In this document: positions 50,544-58,595 of the stretch, in pieces
How positions within the stretch are numbered: the stretch's first letter is position 1
How the letters are laid out: each line of letters begins with the position of its first letter
Assembly (NCBI GenBank): GCA_965224755.1
Contig: OZ245061.1
Coordinates: 930,001 to 994,000, forward strand
Direction of reading: 5' to 3'
Source of the DNA: Hellea sp965224755
GTDB lineage: Bacteria > Pseudomonadota > Alphaproteobacteria > Caulobacterales > Maricaulaceae
Length of the DNA: 64,000 nucleotides
Notes under the pieces: generated by a model
What the model saw: only the letters and a program-made list of their open reading frames with translations
Told to the model about the DNA's origin: nothing
The model's database searches: none
Position numbers and translations under genes: made by a program

Positions 50544-51692
50544 ATGGATGTTTCCCAAAGCCTTGAAGTCTTGGCGCGTCAAATTGACGGGTTTCGCGGG
50601 GATCCTGCGAGGCAAGAAGACTTGCTCACATTTTTAGATGAGCGTTCAAAACATTACCAAGGCCGGGGCGCTCAAGATACAGACCGTCTGCGCGGCTATG
50701 CCTTGGCCGCGATTGCCAAGGCGGGTGTGGCGGGAAAGGCCCAAGAGGTTATCATTGAAACCCTTGAGACTGGCTATAACCCTTATGCGGTAGCGGGCGC
50801 TGCCAGAGCGGCTGCAACTTTGCGAATGCCGCCTAAAGATATGTCCAATTTATTATTAGAGGCCGCAACACGGCTGCGAGCTTCGGATATAAAAATATGG
50901 TTTGATACGATATCCCAAGCGCCGAGGCCGGAGATAAGCCGCACGGCCTTGACGGAAATCTTCGAGGCGGTTGTTGCGATAGGGGCTTTTTCGGAGGGTA
51001 CTTTGGAGAGCTTGAAAAATTGGCAAGAGTCATACGGCCATTTTTTAGCGCCTGCGCCTCTGAGAGCACTTGAGGACGCGATCTCGCAATTTACTATTGC
51101 GCTGGAAACGACGCCAAGCTGCTGTGGTTGTCAGCCAGAAAGCGCCATGCCGGAAATAATGCCAGAAGCGGAGAGACCTTGCCCGGATATCCCGCAATCT
51201 GTCTGGTCTATTCAGAGTGAAAATCAGGCGGGCCGGCCAGCGGCTTTGGGAGATTTTTGCCATGGTAAGCCGACAGTGCTTGCCTTCTTTTATACGCGCT
51301 GCCTCAATCCTGAAAAATGCTCCCGCACCCTATCCGGTCTGGGTGAGGTGCAGAGGCTGGCCGCAAAAGACGGGCTGGCCAGCGCGTTTAATATTATTGC
51401 CATGAGTTATGATCCGGGATGGGACAATCCCAAGCGCTTGAAAACCTATGGTGATGATCGCGACTTTGCCTTTGGGGAGAACAGCCACCTTATTCGCAGT
51501 CTTGAAAAATGGGAGGATATTCTTGCAGGTTTTGATCTAAGTGTCGGCTACGGCCCGGCCACAGTCAACCGGCACCAGATTGATCTGTTTACCCTCGATC
51601 CAGAAGGAAGAGCGATAAAGCGATGGCCCCAGCGTAAATGGGCGGCGCAAGAAGTTTATAAAGCTTTGCTAAGCGTATGCGCGCTGGTCTAA
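50544..51692 (+). CDS. HEAT-like / Sco1-SenC fusion protein
   Basis: A 382-residue protein. Residues 1-190 are helical repeats like those of the previous gene (EDLLTFLDERSKHYQGRG...AVAGAARAAATLR). A short cysteine cluster (SCCGC, then CPDIP) leads to a thioredoxin-fold Sco1/SenC domain at 220-382: TVLAFFYTRCLNPEKCS with C253 and C259 (C-x5-C, wider than the usual C-x3-C), FNIIAMSYDPGWDNPKRL and the copper-ligand histidine H344 in VNRHQIDLFTLDPEG. Sco proteins deliver copper; this one probably loads the tyrosinase. No signal peptide is seen. Confidence 0.8.
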   Translation: MDVSQSLEVLARQIDGFRGDPARQEDLLTFLDERSKHYQGRGAQDTDRLRGYALAAIAKAGVAGKAQEVIIETLETGYNPYAVAGAARAAATLRMPPKDMSNLLLEAATRLRASDIKIWFDTISQAPRPEISRTALTEIFEAVVAIGAFSEGTLESLKNWQESYGHFLAPAPLRALEDAISQFTIALETTPSCCGCQPESAMPEIMPEAERPCPDIPQSVWSIQSENQAGRPAALGDFCHGKPTVLAFFYTRCLNPEKCSRTLSGLGEVQRLAAKDGLASAFNIIAMSYDPGWDNPKRLKTYGDDRDFAFGENSHLIRSLEKWEDILAGFDLSVGYGPATVNRHQIDLFTLDPEGRAIKRWPQRKWAAQEVYKALLSVCALV

Positions 51693-51716
51693 CCTTGGCG
51701 CTAGTGCCGCGCCGGA

Positions 51717-51989
51717 TTAACGGTATTGCTGGATGCGGGTTGTGCGCAGGCCGGAAATGCCGTGGCTCTCAATTGAGCGCTGCCATGCCAGAAACTCTTC
51801 TGATGACAGGCCATAACGCTCGCAAGCGCCGTCCAGTGTCAAAAGCCCGCCGCGCACAGCGGCCACAACTTCGGCTTTGCGGCGGATAACCCAGCGGACA
51901 GTGTCCGGCTTAGGCAGGTCTGCCAATGTTAAAGGAGTCCCCTCGGGACCAATCACCACATTCTCTCTTTTTATCATTCGGTCAGACAT
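51717..51989 (-). CDS. sciP: SciP (DUF1153) inhibitor of CtrA
   Basis: A 90-residue cell-cycle regulator that binds CtrA and blocks its activity at target promoters in the swarmer cell. Family signature: VVIGPEGTPLTLADLPKPDT, then RWVIRRKAEVVAAVRGGLLT and ACERYGLSSEEFLAWQRSIESHG, a winged-helix fold. It ends as usual with LRTTRIQQYR. A perfect CtrA box lies 57 bp upstream and three GANTC sites follow, matching the Caulobacter circuit. It converges on the tyrosinase operon with 24 bp between stops. Confidence 0.93.
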   Translation of the reverse strand: MSDRMIKRENVVIGPEGTPLTLADLPKPDTVRWVIRRKAEVVAAVRGGLLTLDGACERYGLSSEEFLAWQRSIESHGISGLRTTRIQQYR

Positions 51990-52045
51990 TGAGCGCCGCC
52001 TTCTTGTTATTATTATTCATTGCGGAGGGGTATAGCGAAGGGACG

Positions 52046-52060
52046 TTAAAAAGAGTTTAA
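52046..52060. promoter_or_regulatory. CtrA box upstream of sciP
   Basis: TTAA-N7-TTAA (TTAAAAAGAGTTTAA), the full CtrA consensus. A weaker TTAA-N7-TTAC occurs at 52124-52138. CtrA controls sciP in Caulobacter, so the same loop probably operates here. Confidence 0.75.
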
Positions 52061-52108
52061 TCAGGGTCAAAAAAACATAATAAAATCAAATGTTTACCAA
52101 GGTTAACA

Positions 52109-52169
52109 GAATCGGCTTTAGCGTTAATAAAGGTTTACAGAAACGGTAGTTATTTGATTCTATTGAGTC
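52109..52169. promoter_or_regulatory. Cluster of GANTC methylation sites in the sciP-mnmA spacer
   Basis: GAATC (52109-52113), GATTC (52156-52160) and GAGTC (52165-52169) lie within 61 bp. GANTC is the CcrM target in Alphaproteobacteria and often marks cell-cycle promoters read by GcrA. Three in this space is more than expected for chance. Confidence 0.5.
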
Positions 52170-52278
52170 TTTTCTGGCCGCTCCCTGCACAGGAAGTATC
52201 GACTTGGGACAAAACCCTCCCTATATGGAGGCCGCATTAAGAAAAACCTTTAACCGAAACACCTATTACAGAGCGTAA

Positions 52279-53433
52279 ATGAGCGAGACGCACCCATATC
52301 CTGTTAATTCTTTGGGCTTTCCTAAGCCAGAAAAAGACACGCGCGTGGTTGTGGCGATGAGCGGCGGCGTGGATAGTTCTGTCTGCGCGGCTCTGCTCGC
52401 GCGCGAAGGCTATGAGGTTATCGGCGTGACCTTGCAGCTCTATGACCACGGCGCGGCGACCCAAAAGGCCAAAGCCTGCTGCGCGGGGCAGGATATCTAC
52501 GACGCTAAGCGCGTGGCCGAGATGATGGATTTCCCGCATTATGTTCTGGATTATGAGAGTAATTTCAAAGACGCCGTGATGGAGGATTTCGCCGATACTT
52601 ACCTGATGGGCGCGACGCCTATCCCGTGCGTGCGCTGTAACCAAACAGTAAAATTTCGCGATCTTTTGGCTGTAGCTAAAGACCTTGGCGCGGATTGCAT
52701 GGCGACGGGGCATTATATCAAGCGCGTCATGGGGCCGGAGGGGCCGGAGCTGCACCGCGCGATGGATGGCGGCAAAGATCAAAGCTATTTCCTGTTCGCG
52801 ACCACGCGAGAGCAGCTTGAATTTCTACGCTTCCCGCTCGGCGGGATGGAGAAGAGCGAGACGCGGCGACTGGCAACCGAGCTTGGCCTCACTGTGGCGA
52901 GCAAGCCCGATAGCCAAGATATCTGCTTCGTGCCGACGGGAAAGTATACGGACGTTATCGAAAAAATGCGGCCCGATGCGGCGGTACCCGGTGATCTCTT
53001 ACATCTGGACGGGAGCGTCCTCGGTCAGCATCGGGGCATTATGTATTATACGATCGGGCAGCGCCGGGGGCTCGGCCTCGGGGATGACACAGGCACGGAT
53101 CCACTTTTTGTCGTGCGTATTGACGCCAAGACCAATCAGGTCATTGTTGGCCCGCGTGGGGCCTTGCAGCGTTCAAAAATATGGCTGACCGATATCAACT
53201 GGATTGGCGCGGGTGATTTCGGCGCGGCTTTGGACGGCCAAGCGGTGAAAATAAAAGTGCGCTCTACCCGCCCGCCAGTGCCTGCGGTTTTTCGGCTGAC
53301 AGGCGCAGATATTATTATTGAACTCGGCGAGCCTGACGAAGGGATTTCCCCCGGACAGGCCTGCGTGTTTTACGCGCCGGATGAAAAAGCGGACAGAACT
53401 CTCGGAGGTGGGTGGATTACGCGCACTGAGTAG
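52279..53433 (+). CDS. mnmA: tRNA 2-thiouridylase
   Basis: Uses ATP and a persulfide to thiolate U34 of Lys, Glu and Gln tRNAs. 384 residues, family size. PP-loop VVVAMSGGVDSSVCAALLA near residue 20, active-site cysteines in TPIPCVRCNQTVKF and SQDICFVP, the GKDQSYFLF tRNA-contact motif and a C-terminal beta-barrel. The ATG start is preceded by a GAGCGTAA sequence, a weak site. A long spacer with CtrA/CcrM sites precedes it. Confidence 0.95.
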   Translation: MSETHPYPVNSLGFPKPEKDTRVVVAMSGGVDSSVCAALLAREGYEVIGVTLQLYDHGAATQKAKACCAGQDIYDAKRVAEMMDFPHYVLDYESNFKDAVMEDFADTYLMGATPIPCVRCNQTVKFRDLLAVAKDLGADCMATGHYIKRVMGPEGPELHRAMDGGKDQSYFLFATTREQLEFLRFPLGGMEKSETRRLATELGLTVASKPDSQDICFVPTGKYTDVIEKMRPDAAVPGDLLHLDGSVLGQHRGIMYYTIGQRRGLGLGDDTGTDPLFVVRIDAKTNQVIVGPRGALQRSKIWLTDINWIGAGDFGAALDGQAVKIKVRSTRPPVPAVFRLTGADIIIELGEPDEGISPGQACVFYAPDEKADRTLGGGWITRTE

Positions 53434-53481
53434 GCTAAGATGGAATACTTGGGGTAACCCTTAGCTAAAATGGAGAAAACT

Positions 53482-53682
53482 ATGGCTATAATGAAATCGG
53501 TACAAATCTTGAGCGAGAGCTCGAAATCATTTGAGGACGCGATTGAAAATGCCGTGCAGCGCACGGGTAAATCCGTTAAAAATATCCGCTCTGCCAATGT
53601 GCAAAACCAATCTGTCACGATTAAAAACAATAAAATTTCCAAATATCGCGTCAATTGCATGATTACATTTGAAGTTGATTAA
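53482..53682 (+). CDS. Dodecin-family protein, probable non-canonical flavin site
   Basis: A 66-residue protein of the dodecin fold: MKSVQILSESSKSFEDAIENAVQRTGKSVKNIRSANVQNQSV...ISKYRVNCMITFEV. Dodecins store flavins between stacked tryptophans and a glutamine; here the tryptophan position (normally just after the helix, R-W-x-x-V) is occupied by Ser/Ala, so flavin stacking may be lost. ATG at 53482 has GGAG upstream. A terminator follows. Confidence 0.85.
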   Translation: MAIMKSVQILSESSKSFEDAIENAVQRTGKSVKNIRSANVQNQSVTIKNNKISKYRVNCMITFEVD

Positions 53683-53692
53683 GAGATAATTC

Positions 53693-53732
53693 TGGCGCTC
53701 GGCTCTTATTCGGAGCCTGCGCCATTATTTTG
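53693..53732 (+). terminator. Rho-independent terminator after the dodecin gene
   Basis: Long stem TGGCGC-TCGGCTC / GGAGCC-TGCGCCA with loop TTATTC, followed by TTATTTTG. It ends 11 bases before the next start. Confidence 0.8.
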
Positions 53733-53743
53733 CCGGGATATCT

Positions 53744-53908
53744 ATGTCTGACCAAAACTCTATCTTCCTCGTCATCGCCCTTGCCGCCATAGTCTTTGGC
53801 CTCTGGGTATATTCTGGCCGCCAAAAACGTAAATTTGAAGATAAAAAACGGCTAAGAAAACGCGAGCTTGACCGTATAAAAGCTGAAGCAAAATTAAAAA
53901 AAGAGTAA
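53744..53908 (+). CDS. Small membrane protein, 54 residues
   Basis: The frame begins MSDQNSIFLVIALAAIVFGL, has one membrane helix to about residue 23, then a strongly basic, coiled tail (RQKRKFEDKKRLRKREL and on to KLKKE). The stop lies two bases before the thiolase start. A leader with GCCGGGA precedes the ATG. It is too small for routine gene calling and has no known family in my memory; small single-TM proteins with basic tails often bind membranes or RNA. Confidence 0.6.
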   Translation: MSDQNSIFLVIALAAIVFGLWVYSGRQKRKFEDKKRLRKRELDRIKAEAKLKKE

Positions 53909-53910
53909 TT

Positions 53911-55089
53911 ATGTCTGATCCCGTTGTTATTGTCGGCCTCGCCCGAACCCCTATGGGCGCGTTCCAAGGGGCGTTTGCTGCTGTTACTGCGCCCGAGCTT
54001 GGCGCGGCGGCGATTAAGGCGGCTATGGAAGAGGCAGGCGTTTCGGCTGACAAAGTCGAGCAAGCGATTATGGGCTGTGTGTTGCCCGCAGGCCAAGGAC
54101 AGGCTCCCGCGCGTCAAGCTGCAATCTATGCCGGGCTTGGCGAGCATGTTGAGGCCACAACGGTCAATAAAATGTGCGGCTCCGGGATGCAGGCCGCGAT
54201 TATGGTCCATGACGCGATCAAAGCAGGTTCGATAAATATCGCCGTGGCAGGCGGGATGGAGTCCATGACCAATGCGCCCTACCTGCTGCCTAAAGCGCGG
54301 GCCGGAATGCGTATGGGCAATCAGGCTGTGGTAGATTCAATGATGCATGACGGGCTGACTGATGCCTATGCCGGCGGCGCTATGGGCGTGTTTGCCGATA
54401 TGATTGCCAAGGAATATCAATTCACCCGCGAGCAACAAGACGCCTATGCCATCGAATCCGTGTGCCGCGCCAAGGCCGCACAAGAGAGCGGGGATTTTGA
54501 CCGCGAGCTTACGCCCGTCACGGTTAAAGGCCGCAAGGGCGATACGGTGGTGACTGAGGATGAAGGCCCGAAAAATGCCCGCCCCGAGAAAATCCCAAGC
54601 TTGCGCGCGGTCTTTACCAAAGACGGCACGGTGACGGCGGCTAATGCCAGTTCGATTAATGACGGCGCGGCGGCGATGGTCTTGATGCGCCGTTCAGATG
54701 CCGAAAAAGGCGGGCACAAAGTTCTGGCTGAAATCGTCTCACATGCCGCTCACGCCCATGCGCCGGAATATTTCACCACGGCCCCCGTCCACGCCATGAA
54801 AAAGGCCCTCAAGAAAACGGGCTGGGAGGCGGACGATGTCGATCTTTGGGAAATCAACGAAGCCTTCGCTGTCGTGCCCATGATTGCGATGCAAGAGCTC
54901 GGGTTGAGCCACGACAAAGTCAACGTCAATGGCGGCGGCTGTGTTCTAGGTCACCCAATCGGCGCGAGCGGCGCGCGCATCATGGCAACGCTAATTGCAG
55001 CAATGGAAAAAAGAGACGCCAAGACGGGCGTCGCCAGCCTCTGTATCGGCGGCGGCGAAGCGACGGCTGTGTGTCTTAAGCGGGATTAG
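53911..55089 (+). CDS. Acetyl-CoA C-acetyltransferase (thiolase)
   Basis: A 392-residue thiolase that condenses or splits acetoacetyl-CoA. Active-site cysteines lie in TVNKMCGSGMQAAIMVHDAI (near residue 89) and ASLCIGGGEATAV, with histidine in GGCVLGHPIGASGARI and the NEAFAVVP motif. Biosynthetic (PhaA/AtoB-like) size and motifs. It follows a small membrane-protein gene by two bases. Substrate range cannot be told. Confidence 0.95.
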   Translation: MSDPVVIVGLARTPMGAFQGAFAAVTAPELGAAAIKAAMEEAGVSADKVEQAIMGCVLPAGQGQAPARQAAIYAGLGEHVEATTVNKMCGSGMQAAIMVHDAIKAGSINIAVAGGMESMTNAPYLLPKARAGMRMGNQAVVDSMMHDGLTDAYAGGAMGVFADMIAKEYQFTREQQDAYAIESVCRAKAAQESGDFDRELTPVTVKGRKGDTVVTEDEGPKNARPEKIPSLRAVFTKDGTVTAANASSINDGAAAMVLMRRSDAEKGGHKVLAEIVSHAAHAHAPEYFTTAPVHAMKKALKKTGWEADDVDLWEINEAFAVVPMIAMQELGLSHDKVNVNGGGCVLGHPIGASGARIMATLIAAMEKRDAKTGVASLCIGGGEATAVCLKRD

Positions 55090-55145
55090 CTTGAAACAAC
55101 TTTTATTGTGATTTGCGCCTGTTGGATGGGGCCTTCTATACTTAA

Positions 55146-56783
55146 CTAATGCCCGCCGCCAAAGCGTCCGGTCTTCACCCCGTAATCCACGGCGATCGTA
55201 TATTCCGGGTCATCATCTGAATCGATCATCAATTGGCCGGCGCGGTTGAGGAGTTTGTGGCAATCGCGCGTTAGGTGGCGCAGGCGGATGGCTTTTCCGG
55301 CCCCTGTATATTTTGCGGCAAGGGCTTCAATCGCTTGCAGGGCGGATTGATCGACCACGCGGCTGTCTTTGAAATCGACGATCACTGTGTCGGGGTCATC
55401 TTTGATAGTGAACAATTCGGCAAAGCCTTCGACGGAGCCAAAGAAAAGCGGCCCTTGGATTTTATAGACTTTCGCCTCGCCCTCCATTTCCGCATCCGCG
55501 TCGATACGGCGGGCATTATTCCACGCATAAGCCAGCGCCGAGACGATAACGCCGACGACAACAGCATAGGCCAGATCATGCCAAACGGTGACGGCGGTGA
55601 CGAGGATGATGACAAAGGCGTCTATCAGCGGGATGCGGCGCATGATGGTTAAAGACTGCCAAGCAAATGTTCCGATCACGACCATAAACATCACGCCGAC
55701 CAATGCGGCCAGCGGAATTTGTTCGATAATGTTTGAACCAAACAGAATAAAGGCGAGCAGGAAGAGCGACGCCGCTATGCCGGAGAGCCGCGTGCGTCCG
55801 CCTGATTTTACGTTGATCATGGACTGCCCGATCATGGCGCAACCGCCCATGCCGCCAAAGAAACCTGTCACCGTATTGGCGATGCCTTGGGCAACGCATT
55901 CCTGGCTTGCGCCGCCGCGTTCTTCTTTGATCTCGCCGACAAGGTTGAGGGTGAGAAGACTCTCGATCAAGCCAATCGCGGCCAGGATAAAAGAATAGGG
56001 CAGGATAATTTTCAGGGTTTCGAAACTCAGCGGCACTCTCGGAATATGAAAGGGCGGCAGGCCGCCTTTAATCGAACTCATATCGCCTACGCGCGGCACA
56101 TCAATACTAAAGACAATAACGATGGCGGCAACAATGCCAATACCTGCCAGCGGCGCGGGGATGAATTTCGTGACTTTCGGCGTCGCCCAGATCAGAAACA
56201 TAGTCAGCGCGACAAGCCCGAGCATGAAGTAAAGCGAAGGGCCTGTCATCCATGTCCCGTGGAGCATAGAGAAGGGCCCGTGATGTTCGCCTGCCGGGGC
56301 GGGTACAGACTGAAATTGCGTAAGCTGGGCGAGGAAAATCACAATCGCGAGCCCATTGACAAAACCGAGCATGACGGGATGAGGCACAAGGCGGATAAAT
56401 TTTCCGAGTTTGAACACGCCCGCCAATATTTGCAAAATCCCCATCATAACAACGGTGGCAAAGAGATATTCAACGCCGTGCTGCGCGACCAATGCGACCA
56501 TGACTACTGCGAGAGCGCCTGTTGCGCCTGATATCATGCCGGGGCGGCCGCCGATCAAAGCGGTAATTAGCCCGACAATGAAAGCCGCATAAAGCCCAAC
56601 CAAGGGCTCGACCCCGGCGACAATGGCAAAGGCCACCGCTTCGGGGATAAGCGCTAAAGCTACGGTCAATCCGGATAAAATCTCGGTCTTGGTGCGGCCA
56701 AAGTTATAAGTCAGCGGGCCTGCGCGGCGACGCTGCGGAATGGAAATACGGTCCGCGAAGGCAGAAAGAGAAGAACGGATCAC
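55146..56783 (-). CDS. SulP-family anion transporter with STAS domain
   Basis: A 545-residue inner-membrane transporter (sulfate, bicarbonate or other anions). N-terminal part: EILSGLTVALALIPEAVAFAIVAG, the SulP signature, then about 12 transmembrane segments; the C-terminal STAS domain is at about 440-545 (VDFKDSRVVDQSALQAIEALA). The start is GTG at 56783; no near ATG exists. It is read away from the Fe-S regulator gene. Substrate unknown. Confidence 0.93.
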   Translation of the reverse strand: MIRSSLSAFADRISIPQRRRAGPLTYNFGRTKTEILSGLTVALALIPEAVAFAIVAGVEPLVGLYAAFIVGLITALIGGRPGMISGATGALAVVMVALVAQHGVEYLFATVVMMGILQILAGVFKLGKFIRLVPHPVMLGFVNGLAIVIFLAQLTQFQSVPAPAGEHHGPFSMLHGTWMTGPSLYFMLGLVALTMFLIWATPKVTKFIPAPLAGIGIVAAIVIVFSIDVPRVGDMSSIKGGLPPFHIPRVPLSFETLKIILPYSFILAAIGLIESLLTLNLVGEIKEERGGASQECVAQGIANTVTGFFGGMGGCAMIGQSMINVKSGGRTRLSGIAASLFLLAFILFGSNIIEQIPLAALVGVMFMVVIGTFAWQSLTIMRRIPLIDAFVIILVTAVTVWHDLAYAVVVGVIVSALAYAWNNARRIDADAEMEGEAKVYKIQGPLFFGSVEGFAELFTIKDDPDTVIVDFKDSRVVDQSALQAIEALAAKYTGAGKAIRLRHLTRDCHKLLNRAGQLMIDSDDDPEYTIAVDYGVKTGRFGGGH

Positions 56784-56870
56784 GGCGTAGCTTTCAAGCT
56801 AAAGGTCAAGCCGCGCGGTCTATAGGCAAGGCGTTTGCAGAGCAAGGGGTAGTTTCAGGACGGCCTAAGC

Positions 56871-57503
56871 CTAAAAGCTGAATCGACAGCATGTTCCGCC
56901 ACGTACAATACAGTCCATATGTTTCGGTTTTTTTCCTGTCAGGGTCTTCATCAAGCTCAGGTCGAGTTCACAAACTTCATTATGGGCTTCGGCGAGGTGG
57001 TGATAGACGCAATTATGGGCGATGATGTCTTTATCAGGCCCTGTATCCGCATCATAGCCAAGTTCGCGCATCAGCGCCGCGAGTCCCTCAAGCGTAGCCT
57101 GCGTAACCGCGCCGGATTTTTTCATATCAGGCATGCGATGTTTAAGGTCATGGCCCAGAGACCGCCCCATATCGCGCATTTGTTTTTTAAACGTCGTTTC
57201 GCCCAGGTTTTTCTTGAGCAGAGAGATCATTTTTTCAGAAAATAACGCATATTGGCGGGTAAAAAGTTCGCGGCCTTCACGGCTAAGCTGATAGGCCAGA
57301 ACAGGCCGCCCACGCCCGCGGCGCTCGGACTGTTTTTCAACATAGCCGTCCCGTTCCAGATTAAGAATATGTTGCCGGGCGGCTGTTTTCGTAACCTCCA
57401 GCCCCTGCGCCATACCTTCAATAGATAAAGGCCCTTCGCTGCGCAGTAAAAGCATCAGCAAATTATTCTGTGTTGACCCGGCAAAAGGCAATGTAATTTG
57501 CAT
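56871..57503 (-). CDS. SufR-like winged-helix regulator with C-terminal Fe-S cysteines
   Basis: A 210-residue regulator. N-terminal winged helix: LLMLLLRSEGPLSIEGMAQGLEVTKTAARQHILNLERDGYVEK, basic wing SERRGRGRPVLAYQLS. The C-terminal third has four or five cysteines in the SufR order: NCVYHHLAEAHNEVCELD, then MDCIVRGGTCCRFSF, a likely [4Fe-4S] or [2Fe-2S] site. Such sensors respond to iron, oxidants or NO. It is divergent from the DUF4142-cupredoxin operon. Confidence 0.85.
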   Translation of the reverse strand: MQITLPFAGSTQNNLLMLLLRSEGPLSIEGMAQGLEVTKTAARQHILNLERDGYVEKQSERRGRGRPVLAYQLSREGRELFTRQYALFSEKMISLLKKNLGETTFKKQMRDMGRSLGHDLKHRMPDMKKSGAVTQATLEGLAALMRELGYDADTGPDKDIIAHNCVYHHLAEAHNEVCELDLSLMKTLTGKKPKHMDCIVRGGTCCRFSF

Positions 57504-57545
57504 ATGTTCTCCTGCAAGGCGCGTATAGAGTAGACTGTTTATAAA

Positions 57546-57565
57546 GTATATAACTTATTATATAC
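57546..57565. promoter_or_regulatory. Perfect palindrome between the Fe-S regulator and its divergent operon
   Basis: GTATATAA-CTTA-TTATATAC: 8-bp arms with a 4-base spacer. It lies 42 bp before the regulator start and 77 bp before the DUF4142 start. A TTGACA (57584-57589) faces the operon. A dimer operator is the simplest reading. Confidence 0.65.
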
Positions 57566-57642
57566 ATATTATTATGTTTTTATTTGACATAATATTTTAC
57601 CCATGACATAGGGCGCTCAATTCAATCATTTAGAGATAAACC

Positions 57643-58206
57643 ATGAAACCTTATATTTTACCATTCTTGCTAACGGCAGTGTTAGGCCTTTCCGCTTGCG
57701 AAACAAATCAAGAGGGGCAATCGGAAGTTAAAGCTGCAATGGCGCAAACGCCTGCAAGTTTAAATGATTTGGAAATTGCCCATGTTGCTTATACGGCGGA
57801 TAACATAGATATCCGCTATGCTAAAATTGCTTTAAAGCGTTCTACTAATCCGGATATTCATGCTTTTGCTCAAACTATGATCCGGGATCATACAGCGGTC
57901 AATGACCTCGCTCTGGGGTTGCTCGATAAGCTGGGCGCAACGGCGCAGGATAATTTCTTAAGCCAGAAGCTGAATAAAGATGCGGATGGAATTGCCGCTA
58001 AATTAAATAGCCTGAGCGGGCTGGAATTTGACCGATATTACGCCGCTAACGAGCTTGGATATCACAAAGCCGTCAATGATTTGGTCGAAAATTCGTTTAT
58101 CCCGAATATAGAAAATGAAGAGGTCAATGATTTGTTCAAGGCCGGTCTTGATATTTTCAAAGGCCATCAAGAACATGCGCAAATGATGGTCAATAAACTT
58201 GGGTAA
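57643..58206 (+). CDS. DUF4142 lipoprotein
   Basis: A 187-residue precursor with lipobox LSAC, then the ferritin-like helical DUF4142 domain: LNDLEIAHVAYTADNIDIRYAKIAL, FAQTMIRDHTAVNDLAL, EFDRYYAANELGYHKAVNDLVENSFIP and FKGHQEHAQMMVNKLG. The histidines on helices may bind metal. It starts the operon with a cupredoxin and two membrane proteins. Periplasmic or outer-membrane location; role unknown. Confidence 0.88.
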   Translation: MKPYILPFLLTAVLGLSACETNQEGQSEVKAAMAQTPASLNDLEIAHVAYTADNIDIRYAKIALKRSTNPDIHAFAQTMIRDHTAVNDLALGLLDKLGATAQDNFLSQKLNKDADGIAAKLNSLSGLEFDRYYAANELGYHKAVNDLVENSFIPNIENEEVNDLFKAGLDIFKGHQEHAQMMVNKLG

Positions 58207-58214
58207 TAGGGATA

Positions 58215-58586
58215 ATGTTGGCCATGAAAAATTATATAATTAGCATTCTTGCTATCAGTTTTTTGGGCGGCGCAGCGCAAGTTATTGCACATCCGGAGCC
58301 AAACCTGCCTAGTGAAATGATGCCGGAGGCCGCCGTTCAAACCCATATTATAGACATCTACAAAATGAAATTCCAAACTCCCGTTCTTAAGGCAAAGATT
58401 GGCGATAAAATTACCTGGATGAATAAAGATGTCGTCCCTCATACGGTGACGGCGCTTGATAAAAGCTGGGATTCAGGCCGCCTGAAAAAAGGGGAAAGCT
58501 TCGCGCTGACGATAAGCGATGAAACCCGTTTGGAATATTTCTGCCTTTATCACCGGCAGATGAAAGCAAAAATTACACTTAATTAG
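58215..58586 (+). CDS. Exported cupredoxin (amicyanin/plastocyanin-like)
   Basis: A 123-residue blue-copper-type protein. Signal peptide (ISILAISFLGGAAQVIA), then a cupredoxin fold with all four type-1 copper ligands: H in NKDVVPHTVTAL, then C, H and M in EYFCLYHRQMKAKI. The Cys-x2-His-x2-Met spacing is short like amicyanin and pseudoazurin. It is probably an electron carrier in the periplasm. It begins eight bases after the DUF4142 gene. Confidence 0.9.
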   Translation: MLAMKNYIISILAISFLGGAAQVIAHPEPNLPSEMMPEAAVQTHIIDIYKMKFQTPVLKAKIGDKITWMNKDVVPHTVTALDKSWDSGRLKKGESFALTISDETRLEYFCLYHRQMKAKITLN

Positions 58587-58595
58587 GAGGACAAC

